From contig OX344751.2 in assembly GCA_947034885.2 (NCBI GenBank), positions 43,119,082-43,183,081 of the forward strand: DNA of 64,000 nt, read 5' to 3'. The notes below the pieces were generated by a model. The model had not been told where the DNA came from. It ran no database searches and saw nothing but the letters and a program-made list of their open reading frames with translations. The translations under genes and the position numbers were made by a program. This DNA is from Thuidium tamariscinum. Lineage: Eukaryota; Streptophyta; Bryopsida; Hypnales; Thuidiaceae. Shown here piece by piece: positions 36,201 to 48,180 of this stretch; position 1 is the first letter of the stretch, and every line of letters starts with the position of its first letter.

Positions 36201-38036
36201 TGTAAGTGTTATGCAAAAGCAATTTTTTTGACTTTGGAGGTTCAATTTAAAAACAATGATGTAATTGATGCTTTCAAATTTTTAATCCCATTCACATGCC
36301 TCATAGGCAAATTCATTTGGCATCATGCATGGGGAGTTGTAAAACTTGACTTGCTTTTGTTGCAATTTGGGTAATAGAAAAATGAAAAAAGAAGACACAA
36401 TCACTTGCATGCAAATTTTTTTTGCTTTTAAGGTACAATAGAGTTCAAAGTGGATAGATAAAACTTTTGGAAATATATAGATTTGAATTAGTTGGAGTTC
36501 ATCTTTGAAATTGAAATACCCTAACTTACTCATTCTTATTGAAACTACTAAGTGTCAGTATATGAGCACTTTTATATGTGAAAGGGCATTTTTAATATTG
36601 ATTGACATCAAGAAAAAACTTCAAAAATGTATGACATTATCAAATTTGGACAGTATCATACTCTAAAATGGTACTTTGTAGAGGTAGTAAAAGAAACATT
36701 TGAAGAAGGAGAAATTGGTATTTTTAAATTTTTTTTGATTTCATGCAACCTTTTCATAACCATATTCAACTTTCTATTGCATGAAATGGGGGGATTTGTG
36801 GCCTCCAAATGATGAAAGACTTTGCTAGATTCAATTCTTGCTAACACAACAATATTAATTAATACTTTCATATTCAACTTAATTTTCTATAGATTATAGA
36901 AATTTTGCACTCTAGTTGGTGCCTATTTCAATTTTGAAGAAATTAGTTGATGAAAAATTGAAATTTCAATAAATTAAAAAAAAAAATGTGTTTCGAAGGG
37001 TGCAATTGGTCCCCATTGAAAAAAAACTATTTTGTTTTTGTGTAAGGAGGAAATGAGTTGGTGGAACCCTAAATTTTTTTGAATATTACATCCCAAATGT
37101 ATACAAAAGCTTATCAACTTTCTAATCCACCCACCTTAAATCCTACAATGTAATAATGAAATAGGTTGAGTATTTATTCTAGATTGATATTTTTGTTCAT
37201 AACACCCAAGTCTACACACGGCTTAATCAATTGAGTCATTGGATTCATAGCATCAATCACCAATATCTGACTATAGAAGTTAGATCATTCATTAATGCTA
37301 GGAGAGTTTGCTCAATGAAATTGTGGATTTATTCTTGCTTGCTAGAATGCATAAGATCCAAATCATTGATTTTGTCCATAGAAACTTCGTTTTGAAGTTC
37401 AACTCTATAATGTTAAACTGGAGGGTTTTTATGGAGTTACAAGATCCAAATCTAAACCAAATGCTAAAAGAGAACTCCTTTTATCACAATTGTCAAATCA
37501 ACTACTTCAACTGGTGGATTCTACACCATTGTGTATTCATCTATGAGAAGAAGTTGGACCTTCTTCATAATTCAAATAACCTTGTGTAGAACAACATTGG
37601 CATGACAATCTCTAAAATGATGATTGAGCCTTAATGATTATGTTTCACATTAGATGTGTTGAGCCAGGTACTTAAGATGTGACCTTTGAAGGGAGTTATA
37701 ACGGTTTGAACGATGAGTAGTATTATTGTTTGGTTAGGCCGATCAAAGAAAATTGTGGCCACTAGTATAGGTTGAAAGGACCAGTAAATTCTTTAGTGAA
37801 GGTTGAATGTGCAAATTACGTTATAAACACTATCATGTGCATCTTCAAGTTTTTATAGATAGAATAGCACTCTTCTTTGACTTCAATTTTTACCCCCGTT
37901 TTTACCTCTATTTGGATTTTGTTGAAGTTTTATACCTAATTCAATTTTTTTGTACTCTATTTGTATGTTAAGAATTAAAAAAAGAGGGTTTAGAAATAGT
38001 CTACTTCCTTATTCCGACTCTAGAGATTCTTTGACC
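36201..38036. other. AT-rich intergenic DNA, no features identified
   Basis: Several chance frames of 60-93 codons occur on both strands with no recognisable domain. I see no array or terminal repeats. Confidence 0.35.
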
Positions 38037-38040
38037 TTAA

Positions 38041-38985
38041 CCCCTAAAGCCTTGAACTGCGTTTTTTGGCAATATAGCAATTTCGGGCAGTTTACTACAA
38101 ATGGAGTTTTTATTTTTATTTTTTGAAATTTTTATACAACATGTATCCAAAGAGTATCTTCAAGGCCCAATAGTTTTCATAACTTTTGACTACATGGTTA
38201 AAAAGTTATGGCATGGTATGTTGTTTTGTTTGAATTGCGGGCATCCTGGACAGCAAAAAGTAATTCTTTAAAAATTATTTTTTCTAAAAATTAAAATTTG
38301 AAATTGGTTTATTAGATTTTTATCTATGTAGAAAGCTTTGAATCATTCTATTTTAATAGATGAGCCAAAATTTATGAGGAATTTTAGTTTGTGGTAGTTT
38401 GTGGGTAGTTATTGAATCTTTATTCTATAAAAAAAGTTTGAAATTCTTCATTTAATTCAATTTTTAATATTTTTGAAAAAAAACTAAAAAATTGTGTGAA
38501 GATTGTTTATTAAAATATTTTAATCATTGGGTTTGAAATTTTTCATTTTTATAAATAAATTGTTCACAATTTAATATTTTCAAGCATTTTCCACTTTTTT
38601 CTACTAACTATTTTTTTCCTATATAATATACAATTCCAAATGATTTGGAATTTTTGAGAATATAGCCAACTTGAATTGTAAAATTAATTCAAAGAATAAC
38701 ATCATTTTGAGTATTTTTTCATACATATGTGACCTTGTGAAGTGCAATTGCCCGGATTTTTGCAGAGATAAAAAAAGGATTTTTGCTAGTTCAAATGTTA
38801 AAATCTTGCAATCTACATGGTGAAAATTTCTGAAATTCTTTCCATATGTTTTCAAACCACCTAGCTACAAGATCCTACAGTCAAATATGTCAAAAAATGT
38901 TTTTTTTTCAAAAGAATTGCACTTGTATTAGAAATCACAGTTTTGGAGTGATTTCACTAGGAACATAGTCAAAAACCTTTAGGGG
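38041..38985 (-). mobile_element. TTAA-flanked (piggyBac-like) element, subfamily 1, inverted (945 bp)
   Basis: Flanked by TTAA at 38037-38040 and 38986-38989 and ending in cccctaaagcc and ctttagggg. Its interior is the reverse complement of 27710-28652 (cattttggagtgattt, acatatgtgaccttgtgaag, cttgcaatctacatgg). It is two bases longer than the sister copy and non-coding. Confidence 0.85.
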
Positions 38986-38989
38986 TTAA

Positions 38990-40426
38990 AAGATGAATAG
39001 GAATCTACCTTTGAGTATTTTTTTAGGCCAATGGCTATTTGAAGGCTCATGTGATGTATACATGGGTTGATTCTACCTACCTTATGGGTCTAGAGGGTAG
39101 GTCGGCATCATCTTCTTCCTTTCTAGTTAGATTTTTGGAATTAGAAAGGTTATTGTATGTTTTAGGAGAAATATGGGTTGTGGAGGAAATGCCAAAAGTT
39201 TAAATGGCCATATCTTTTGTATTAAAGAAGAATTTGCAATGAAAATTTAAAGAATTTCTTAATTTAATTTAATTTTTTTACTTTCTTAAAGAGACCTCTT
39301 TTTCTTGTTTTGAATTGTGAACAAAAAATTACAAAAGTGTGTGGAGGAGGGTTTGCTACCATTCAATGAAGAAGAGTACAAATTCAAGCGGCCACCAAAG
39401 TTTGTGTATTTTGACTTTTTCTTTAAAATTTTAAAGTGTTAAAAGAACTTTTTTTAGATTTTCAAAGACTTATCATTCAATGAAATTGGAGCTTTTAGAA
39501 GAAAGTTATAGGATTTTTAGTAGAGGGAAGTCTCTTGCCCTTGTTGTTTCAAATCCAAAATTTTACAAGGCTATAATTTTTTCTTGAAGAATCAATTATA
39601 AATTTATAAGTGAATTTTTTAGTAAAAAAATGAAAGTTTATTATCTTTTTGAAAAGTTATTAATTTCTTAGTTTGATGAAAATTTGTAAGAGTTATAAGT
39701 AGTGAAACAAAAGAAGTTTTGCAGCTTTCTTATTTTTGAAGAAAATATAGTTAGAATGGGTTTAGATTAGTACTTGTTTTGAAGATTTGAAGACCTCAAG
39801 ACTTAGAGTCAAGAAGATTGAAGATTTGTGTGCTATGGCTTGTGGCTTGTAGCTTGTTACTCCTAGTTGATTTCAAAGGCTCGTTGTCTTTCTATTTTAT
39901 TCCAAGCTAGTTTTGAGGGCTAGTTGTTTTGATTTTTGCATTGTAAATATCATTGTAGGTTAGGTGGATATCCAATAATAAACCTATTTTGTATCTGTGG
40001 CGACGAAGTAAGATTGATCACCCACATGATTAATACTATTGATAAGGCATGATTGTTGGTCATTGTGGGTTTGAAGTTTAGGAGCCAATTTTTGAATGGT
40101 TCATCTCTTATTCTAGCCGTCCCATTTTATTCATTCAACACTTGTCATTTTTTATCACCTACGTTAAACTTTAATCCATACAGAGCCACTACATGATAGG
40201 CCAAGGGAGAGCAGTTTGAAGACTTAAAGACTTGAAAGTTTGAAGTTGAAGACTCAAAGATTTGACTGTACTTCCCTGCAAAGTATTTTTAGTTGCAATC
40301 AAATATTCTACTTATTCCTAAAGTATTTGCCTCTCTATACAATATTGAATTATAAGAATGTACCCCATCAGCAATTACTGCCACTATAGATTGGTAGTTA
40401 CTGCCACTTTTTGTTACATTGTATGA
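38990..40426. other. AT-rich intergenic DNA with purine-rich stretch
   Basis: No gene is seen. Around 39780-39830 and 40205-40265 similar purine-rich phrases built from gaagatttgaagac and gacttgaaagtttgaag occur. The significance is unclear. Confidence 0.35.
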
Positions 40427-40920
40427 ACAATGTACCAAAAAGTAGCAATAACTATCAATCCTACAAAATTTAAAATTTTAATTTGGGTTTAGTACACTTG
40501 GCATGTTCTTACATGCCAAAGAATTAAAAATTTTAAACTTTTAAACTTTTAAATCTTCATTTCCCTCCCCCCCCCTCTCTTCTTGTAATTTTTTGAAACC
40601 AATTGATTGACAAACATTATGGGATAAGAGATCCTATATTTGTATTTGTATTTGTATTTGTATTTGTATTCATATCTAGACCTTATCCATATAATTAGTA
40701 TAATACATGTAGAGTATCTATATCCATATCCATATTTGTATCTGAATAGTTCAGATTAAATCTTACATGATCAATGGATTGGGAATTTTTGAGAAATGAA
40801 CGGTGATTACAAAGGTAAGTTTGTATTGTGTTTTTTAAATCAATGGCTTGCAAATTTTTTGAGAGAGGAGGGGGGGCTAATTAATTGACCTGGGTGGTAT
40901 GCCACTTTTTGTCACATTGT
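40427..40920 (-). mobile_element. Inverted-repeat element D, copy 2 (about 494 bp), inverted
   Basis: Reverse complement of the element at 29082-29582, with ends acaatgtaccaaaaagtagca and tgccactttttgtcacattgt. It includes five tandem tatttg hexamers at about 40637-40672, and C- and G-rich tracts (ccctccccccccctctc; ggaggggggg). Confidence 0.75.
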
Positions 40921-41721
40921 CACATTGTGTGTACTACATCAACAATTTGACATGGTTGAGAGATTGCCACATTTGAAAATATTATTGTTTTGAATTATTT
41001 AATTATTTTAAAAGTATTTTGTTAATTTAATTTGAGATTTTTTAACACTTTCAAGAATTTTTTTTAATTTTAATTTTTTTTTAATTCAAAAAATTGAACC
41101 AATAGGACTACTTTGCAATTTTTTATAGTCCAAAGAATGGGCTAAGGAACAACATTAAAACGGGATTCTCTTGCCCTCATATCCCTTCTAATGTACTGTA
41201 CTTGCCATAGCATGAGTAACGAGGGTCCTGTGACTACTGGAAGAAAAGACAATCTCTTGAAAGAAGGTGATATGATATTTGGTAAGAAATTATGGATACA
41301 ACATTGAGAAGAACAACATTTCTCTAATTGATCAATGTTGTGGGCCAAACTCATCATTTGATCAAAGTCATTTGTCATTTGTGTCATCCACTTGCACATA
41401 CTATATAATAGTACTCCTTTTTCAAACCTGGAGCTGTTGTTTGCACACTACGTTTTTCTCAAGTTCATTACAATAAACATTTTTAGTGTTTGTAAGTAAT
41501 GACAATTGATGGCAATTCCAAAAAATTGAGACAAATAAGTGGATTAGAAAATCTCATATGTACACAAACATGTGAAATGTAGGGAGTGGAAAATAATTGT
41601 TCTTTACTTTGGAATCTAGTAAGCAATAGTATATTGTATCCAGTTCACATTTCTTAGCTATCTTACAAACAATGTCAATTTCTGTAGCAAAACATATAAT
41701 TCTCATCTTACGATGCCTATT

Positions 41722-41942
41722 ACTACAAGAAAGTCCCACATTTTAGGTGATGAGCCCAATTTTTTTAAACACATTTTAGGTGACATTTGAAGTAATAACT
41801 TCATGTTTCTATGTTGACATATACCTTATGTTGAATGTTTTTGTTGATTTAAAAACATGAAGTTGTTGCATTGAAAGTCACCTAAAATTTGTTTAAAAAT
41901 TTTAAACTTGTCATCTAAAATGTAGTTTTTTTATAAAGTATG
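41722..41942. mobile_element. Small hairpin MITE, ttttaggtgacat family, copy 2
   Basis: Left arm tactacaagaaagtcccacattttaggtga pairs with right arm tcatctaaaatgtagttttttta. A second inner inverted repeat (aacttcatgtttctatg against aaaaacatgaagttg) lies inside. The ctacaagaaa end resembles CACTA-type termini. Confidence 0.6.
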
Positions 41943-42210
41943 CACCATGAACCTCATCACAAAGTAATACATTTCAAATTAGTTTAATATGTAATATATT
42001 ATTGTAGAATTCAATATTCCTTCAATATAACACAAATTTTCAACTCACTTAGCAGAAGATTGATAGTGTGGAAGTGCAAAGCTCATAAGAATCACAAATT
42101 TTTAAAAGTGACATGAAATTTAAAGTGAATTGAATCAATTTCAAGCCAACCTCTTTAGTATCACTTCGTCAACCCTCTTTAATATCACCTCTCATCCAAC
42201 GACACCCTAA

Positions 42211-42458
42211 TTTCTGTAATATCATTTATTAAAGAAATGTGATATTACGGAGGTATTGAATTTTTGTAATATCACATGGTTTATAAATGTGATATTAAAG
42301 AGGAATCTAATTTCTGTAATATGACATAGTTTATAAAATGTGATATTAAAGAGGAATCTAATTTCTGTAATATACCATGCAGTTTATAGATGTGATATTA
42401 AAGAGGTATCTAATTTTTGTAATATCACACTGTTTATAAATGTGATATTAAAGAGGTC
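42211..42458. repeat. Five-unit tandem array of a 50-bp hairpin-forming unit
   Basis: Units start at 42211, 42261, 42311, 42362 and about 42414 with tttctgtaatat or tttttgtaatat. Each unit contains gtaatatcacat, a short spacer and atgtgatatta, so each is itself an inverted repeat. The first unit is the most diverged. Confidence 0.85.
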
Positions 42459-44408
42459 ATTGTGATTTTAGTAGTATAATTAGATGCTTGATGGCTCATG
42501 AGTTGATCCCAACACTTAGAGGTATACCCAAATTGCTCATGCCAAGTGCCTCTATACCAAGAGGTAACTACAAATGATTAGAGCCCCAACCCATCTACAA
42601 CCACGGAGATGGAACTTGATCTTGTTCAAACTACACATCCACTTCTTGCCACTCATATGCCAACAAGAAAGCCTACCAAACAACCATTTTCAATAAGTTA
42701 TCTTTAATTGTGATTACAATGTAGGACATAGTATTCTCGCATTGCTTTGTGCTCTCATTGCTTTGATTTGGTGCTCGTATCCGAAATATATTTTTGAATT
42801 GCTAGAGTGTTTGCATTGTTATAATTGTAGTGCAAAGAAGTAATATGTGAAAATAGAGTAAGTACAAAAACAAAAGCAACAAGGGAGAAATGCTTTAGGA
42901 GTAGAGGCAAGAGCACCTAATGTATGAGAACAAGATCCAAAGCAATTGGAAGCAAGAATTGGGTGGTAGAAGGGACAAAAATTGACTTCTCTAAAGAGTG
43001 CACCATACTAGCAAATAGTGGTAATAGGAAGTTAGTTGACTTCTATCATTATGGCTATTGTTTAAAATATTTATACTTAATTTGAAAATTGTTTAACTTT
43101 ATAACTTCTATATCCTAAAATGGGTCTAAATTTGGTTGTAAAATGATTGTTTTGGAGCCATCTTGGACATGATTAAAATTGTATTAGGTGTACCTACTAA
43201 CTACCCATCAAAATTTTCTTGGCTAAATAAAGACCACATGTGCCATGTTATGGTTCATAGTCATTAGTTATTTTCTAAACCACAATGGTTGAAGTTAATG
43301 CCTCCCTTAGGTGGTTGGTTATGGCTCCACTTGCAAACTATAATGATTCCCTAATGGGTTGAGCTACTTAGAAAATGATAACTAAAATGAAGAGACATTG
43401 AAAATTTCTTTTTACAATGGCCTATGCATTATTTAAGAATTGTTCCTTATTGAAAAATCCTTAAGAATTTTTTATTCAACAAGAATATAGTCCACTATCC
43501 ACTTATAGTATAATGTTTGTTTTACTTTATATGGTTACACAATTATCAACTTTCTCATAGTATGAATATAATTTTATTTCCTAAGAGAAAAACTTCTATA
43601 TTAGTATATTCATAACATTGATGAATGTGGGATGTCTCTCCAACAAGATTCTTGTAGGTCTAATTAAACCCTAAGCACTCTAGTTTGAAATACTAAATTT
43701 GGATGATGAACAAAGAGGTCCTAACATATTTATACACCAAAAAACTTCTCATTCTTCCAAGCCAATGTTAGATATTTTTTGTAATATACTTTTGATATTT
43801 CAAATTTGATAAAATTGAAGTAAATAATTTTTTTTAAACTATAAATTCTGCAAAAATATGTAAAAATTCAAGAAAAGACTGAAGTACTAAAGGATTAAAT
43901 TAAATTTAGGGTTGAGTATTGGTTCATTGTTCCATACTATGCTAGATCGCTCAAAGGAACTGAATATATTATTAGTCTTTTGTTTGGAGGTCCTTCTTGT
44001 ATTTTGGAATTGCAAAAGGGACCTTCTAGTATTTGTCAACAAAGTTAGATTGCATTAGAATAAAAAATTGAAAGTATGAGATTTTCAAAGTTAGAATTAC
44101 TTCTTTAAATTTGTTATGCTTTTCACTTCTATGTGAGTAGAGAAAAACTACAATTTAGGAATAGATTGCCTAGTTGTCAAACTCAAGGCAACCAAGAGTT
44201 TAAGTCCAATATTAAAAAATAATTCTCTGAAAATGAAAAACCTGCTCCCCTTTTCTTCATAGGCCTCCTTCTAAAATTCTGTTAGCCAATAAATCCAATT
44301 TTTCTTCTTGCAACTATTGTATATTTCCATTTAAAATTCTATAAATTATTTTGTCTTTCTTGTAAGGTTGGCCATTTCTATGAAGATGGGAGTTTACTCT
44401 AAGAGCTC
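42459..44408. other. AT-rich intergenic DNA, no features identified
   Basis: No reading frame above 60 codons and no clear repeat structure is seen. Confidence 0.35.
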
Positions 44409-44410
44409 TA

Positions 44411-45349
44411 AGGTAGAACCACTCATAACCGATCATTTAAGGTATTCTAGACATGACTTGGTGTAGTCCAAGGCAAAACAAATAATTTCAAAGGTGTAAA
44501 GATAAAAATGATGGGGATTGCAAAAACTTTGGTAATTTTATCACATGAATTGAAATTACTATGAATTTTGGAAAGCAAAAAGTGTCCTAGACCCAATGCC
44601 AATCTATAGAGTCTTCTAATTTTGATCACTCAAAAAACTACTCCCTTCGTCCCAAAATGATCTTTCTAACGGCATGGATTTCTTGTCCCAATATGATCTT
44701 CATGGTGTGATGTGGATGGAAGTGCCTAAAAATGACATTTTTGCAAATTCTTTAAAGCTGACTCCATCTCCCTTCTACAGTGACCCCATGTGCCTTTCTA
44801 ATTTAATTGTCAAACTTCCAATCAGAATCAGAGTAGTTCAAGCTCGTAATGTCTTTCCGACCACCTTCTTGGAAATTCTAGGCATGTACAATGCAGGTAG
44901 CCATCCACATCAGAAATAAGCCAACCAATACACCACAGGAAATACAACAGGTTGGCTAGATCAATGGCCACCGGTGCTCCCTTATGAGGTCCTCAAAATC
45001 CAACTTTTTAGCATCCTAAAACTATATTTCAAGAAGTGATTTTAAATTGAAATTTCTAGGATGATAGAAGAAAATTGAATTCTACTTATAAATCAAAACA
45101 AATTCTAAAAATCATTATTTTTAAGCTTAGTCCAAAACATTTAGTCTAACAAGAAGATCATTTTGGGACAAAAGGAGTACTTTTTTAGTCACTCCTTCCA
45201 ACTTTCTTGCATACTTCTTTGGGACACGTGCCATGAACTGTTAACCCTAAATTTAAAAATAAATAAAAAATACATTCTAGCCTTGGTTGGAAATACGTCC
45301 ATCAATAGGTTCGCTATGGAGTGCTCGTTGGTTATAGATGGTTCTACCT
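44411..45349 (-). mobile_element. Mariner-type MITE family C, copy 4, interrupted by a Stowaway-like element
   Basis: The left terminus aggtagaaccactcataacc follows TA (44409-44410) and the right terminus ggttatagatggttctacct precedes TA (45350-45351). Taking out the 537-bp insertion and one TA leaves 400 bp, matching the 404 bp of the copy at 18252-18655. The interior aligns with that copy in reverse (gagtcttctaatt, actcaaaaaactac, tccaactttc, tttgggacacgtg). Confidence 0.8.
44641..45177 (+). mobile_element. Stowaway-like (Tc1/mariner) element, 537 bp
   Basis: It begins ctcccttcgtcccaaaatga and ends tcattttgggacaaaaggag, the well-known Stowaway terminal repeat CTCCCTCCGTCCCAAAAT. TA flanks both ends (44639-44640 and 45178-45179). 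It sits inside the family C MITE. An 81-codon frame at 44674-44919 is open but shows no DDE transposase motif, so the element is probably non-autonomous. Confidence 0.92.
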
Positions 45350-45524
45350 TAACATCCATATTTTTGAACAATGAACAAAGTGCTTGAAACCAATGCATTG
45401 TCCAAATATTTTCTCATTCATCTAGAGCAATTCTTGAATCTTTAAAGATGACCTCTCTTTATGACCAATTTGATGAAATTGAGAGAGTTAATATATCCAT
45501 ACTAAGATATTAGCCAAAATATGC

Positions 45525-46238
45525 CCAATGCAGGAAACATCATCGTTCACAAAATGCCTGCAGCTAATTACTAATAAATTCTTAACAAAATTGCTTTGCT
45601 AATGGAAACCCCATGATTAGTGCACTAGAGTTCTGACGCAGATCAACATTGGTTTGCAAGATCAAAATTGCCAGTTGCTCATGATCTGCAAATGCCAACA
45701 GCTAATTTCTACTAGATTCTTAATGAAACTGCTTTGCTGACAAGTACTCCACGATTCGACTGCAACTTCTGGAAGATGATAACCATATAGAAAACAAACT
45801 AAATTCAGAGTTCAAGCAATTTTCAGTGCTCTTAGATCAAAGGTAAACCATCTACATTTCCCCTCAATGGTCTGACAGACAATATCCAGACTCCGTTCGT
45901 CTTGCCTTGAATCGGTCACACTAAAACTACAGTTCGGAGATCAACATTGTTTTGCAAGATCAAAATTGCCAATTGCCAATCTGCAAATGGCAACAGCTGA
46001 TTGCAAATAAATTCTTAACAAAGTTGCTTCGCTTATGGAAACTCCATGATTACTAAACTAGAGTTCTGAGAGATACGCAGATCAACATTGTTTGCAAGAT
46101 CAAAATCGGTTTGCAGGAACGACATTGTTGTGCAAGATCAAAATTTTCCAGTTACTAATCTGTATATGCCAACAGTCAACTCAATATATTCTTGCAAACT
46201 ATTTCCTAAACTAATTAAACCAGTCTCCTCCACGCCAA
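45525..46238 (-). repeat. Degenerate tandem copies of the 3' end of the PP2C gene
   Basis: Three or four diverged units contain the same series of phrases: cagatcaacattgt, gcaagatcaaaattgcc, aatctgcaaatgcc, attcttaacaaagttgctt, ccatgattact, and (a)cttctggaagatgataac. The last one matches the final codons of the PP2C gene (cttggaacatgataac). At 45530 gcaggaaacatcatcgt corresponds to gcaggaaatatcgtc of its last conserved motif (DDISCIV). The coding tail plus 3' UTR was therefore duplicated in tandem and then decayed. Confidence 0.65.
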
Positions 46239-47557
46239 CTACGACTCTTGGAACATGATAACAATGCAGGAAATATCGTCTTCCCCAAGCCGTTTCCTCG
46301 CTTCCACCACCAACTCATGCGCAACCTTCACAGCATCCCCTCCCCCTCCTCTCACCCGATCCACCACCTCCTGATTATCAAACATCGAAAACAAGCCATT
46401 GCTCCCCAACACCAGAAACTCACATCCCTTCTCCACCCCCACCTCCACCACATCCGGCTCCCCACTCATATGCTCCTTCAACCCCGCATCCCCGAACGCC
46501 CTCGCAATCGCCAACTGCCCGTCCACACGCCACTGATCTCCAGGCAAGTGCGTCACATGCCCCCCGCGAGCTTCCACGCTCGCCTTCTCTGCTGGTCTTC
46601 CAGGGTCATGATCCACCGACAACTGGATTGCTTTGCCAGACTTGGAGAGAATAGCGCGTGAGTCGCCGAGGTTGGCGACGATTATGTGATTGTTGTAGAC
46701 CATTGCTGTTACTGATGTGCTGCCGCCGGTGTGGGGAGAGGAGAGAATGGTGCGGTCGGTGAGGAGGTAGGCGTTGCGAGTGGCAGCTGAGGGGTTGGAT
46801 TTGATGGAGTCCTCGTTGAGGATGCTGGAGAAGAGGTGAGATTGGAGATGTTGCGCGACTGTGGAGCCTTTGTGGGCGTCGAAGACGGCGAAGCAGGCTA
46901 CCTGCATTGAACAGACGGACAATTCAAGTTGCATTGATTAGTAACTGAAAGTCCGAAAGATCAATTCGATTCATCGTTGATTGCGTGGGAGAAAGTTTTG
47001 ATCACCAGAACCAGCACTGAGCAATGCAAGTGTTGGTCGAAAATCTGACAACGAATCGAACGAAAGCAAGACTCCCTCCTCAAAACTGCTAATCAAAACA
47101 TCGTGAGGCCGCATTCTAGCAAATCGGAGTAGTGGAGTCGCAGATCAGAACAGTATAAAGAAAGTCTCACACAGAACCCTAAAACAGAGGTAGAACGGAA
47201 CGCAACGCAATGCAAAGTAAGAGAGAACGGGATCCACACCTCCTCGTCGTCCACAGTCCGCACTTCGGCGACGATCAGATCCTCCATGTCGTGGTCGGCG
47301 AGCCCTTGCAGCAGACAATAGCCCCACACCACTTGCGGCTGCAGTTGTTGGCTGCGTCCTCCGCCACAGCTCGCCTCCCGCAACGACGTCGTTCTCGCTG
47401 CACCAACACCTCGCGTCACCGCCTGGTGCGAGGCCACGTTCACTCTCACGGAAGCATTCCCTTGCTCCAAATCCTCCTCCTCCTGCTCCTCCTTCGTCAG
47501 CTTCCTCCGTCCCAAGATCGGCGTCTGCAAAAACTCATCGAATGCTTCGTCCTCCAT
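46239..47557 (-). CDS. PP2C-family protein phosphatase with altered metal site
   Basis: Two exons, 47240-47557 and 46239-46901 (minus strand), joined in phase 0, give 326 residues. PP2C motifs appear in order: GLADHDMEDLIVA (E92, D93), CFAVFDAHKG (D114), GGSTSVTAMV, ANLGDSRAI, DHDPGRP, GGHVTHLPGD, RVDGQLAIARAFGD, and DDISCIVIMF (D314). The family removes phosphate from Ser/Thr using two Mn/Mg ions held by conserved Asp residues. Two of these sites deviate: DGHGG is DAHKG, and the canonical SDGLWD is SNGLFS (N274, codon at 46398-46400), so one metal ligand is lost. It may be weakly active or act as a regulatory pseudophosphatase. The exon 1 leader is rich in Glu and Arg and not a clear targeting signal. 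The start is the first in-frame ATG. Confidence 0.93.
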
Positions 47558-48180
47558 CGTCAAGTGCAATCACATGAACGAATTCAAGCCTAATTCTCAC
47601 CGAACTCTCACCGGATCCTAACCACCCTCTAACAGGATTCTCGATAAGAAGTTCAAATTTGCTAATCTCAGAAACTGTGAAAAGAAAATGGAAATGGAGG
47701 GGGAAAACAGAAGAATCTGTACAAAATCATACAATCGTGTTACAAATTTCTGCAGTGTGTTACAGTACAGTGATGTTGAATGGCTACAGTTCGGATTCTC
47801 CATGGCCTTTTATAAGCTTCTCATTCCTGATCTCTTGCTGGAGACGAGGACGACGACGACGAGCTGCTCCTTCACTGCGAGACTAGGGTTGGGCTAGTAT
47901 GATTAGTGAGGCCGTGTGGACTAGTGATTTATTAGTGATTTGTGATTAGAGAGTAGTTAGTGGGGTAGAGGCGTAGTTTAAACCTCCATTTGATGGAATT
48001 AGGGAGTGATTAGTGAGTGATTAACTTATTAGCTGAACTGGACAAACCAGTTGCGTGGCAGGGGTCCAGTGTTGCTCCACGTGTCGATGACGTCGGTCGC
48101 CATGTCATCAAATATCAGCTGGGGATCATCCACTCACGCAACCGCCACGTGAGATTGGAACCGCCAAGTGGACCAAAGGA
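47558..48180 (-). promoter_or_regulatory. PP2C upstream region with ACGT-core elements
   Basis: Upstream of the PP2C start lie two CACGTG G-boxes (48078-48083 in ccacgtgtcg; 48146-48151 in gccacgtgag) and a TGACGTC palindrome at 48088-48094. CACGTG-type ABRE elements in pairs are typical of ABA- and light-regulated plant promoters. A further repeated pair of ttagtgattt/gtgatt phrases occupies 47900-48020. The transcription start is not fixed. Confidence 0.5.

Noticed and set aside
29082-40920. A single large transposon with 0.5-kb terminal inverted repeats
   Set aside because: Each 0.5-kb arm has its own imperfect terminal inverted repeats, so each is more simply an independent element; kept only as a hypothesis.
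46248-46661. 137-codon plus-strand frame opposite the PP2C gene
   Set aside because: It is a shadow of the GC-rich PP2C coding strand; the minus-strand frame has the family motifs.
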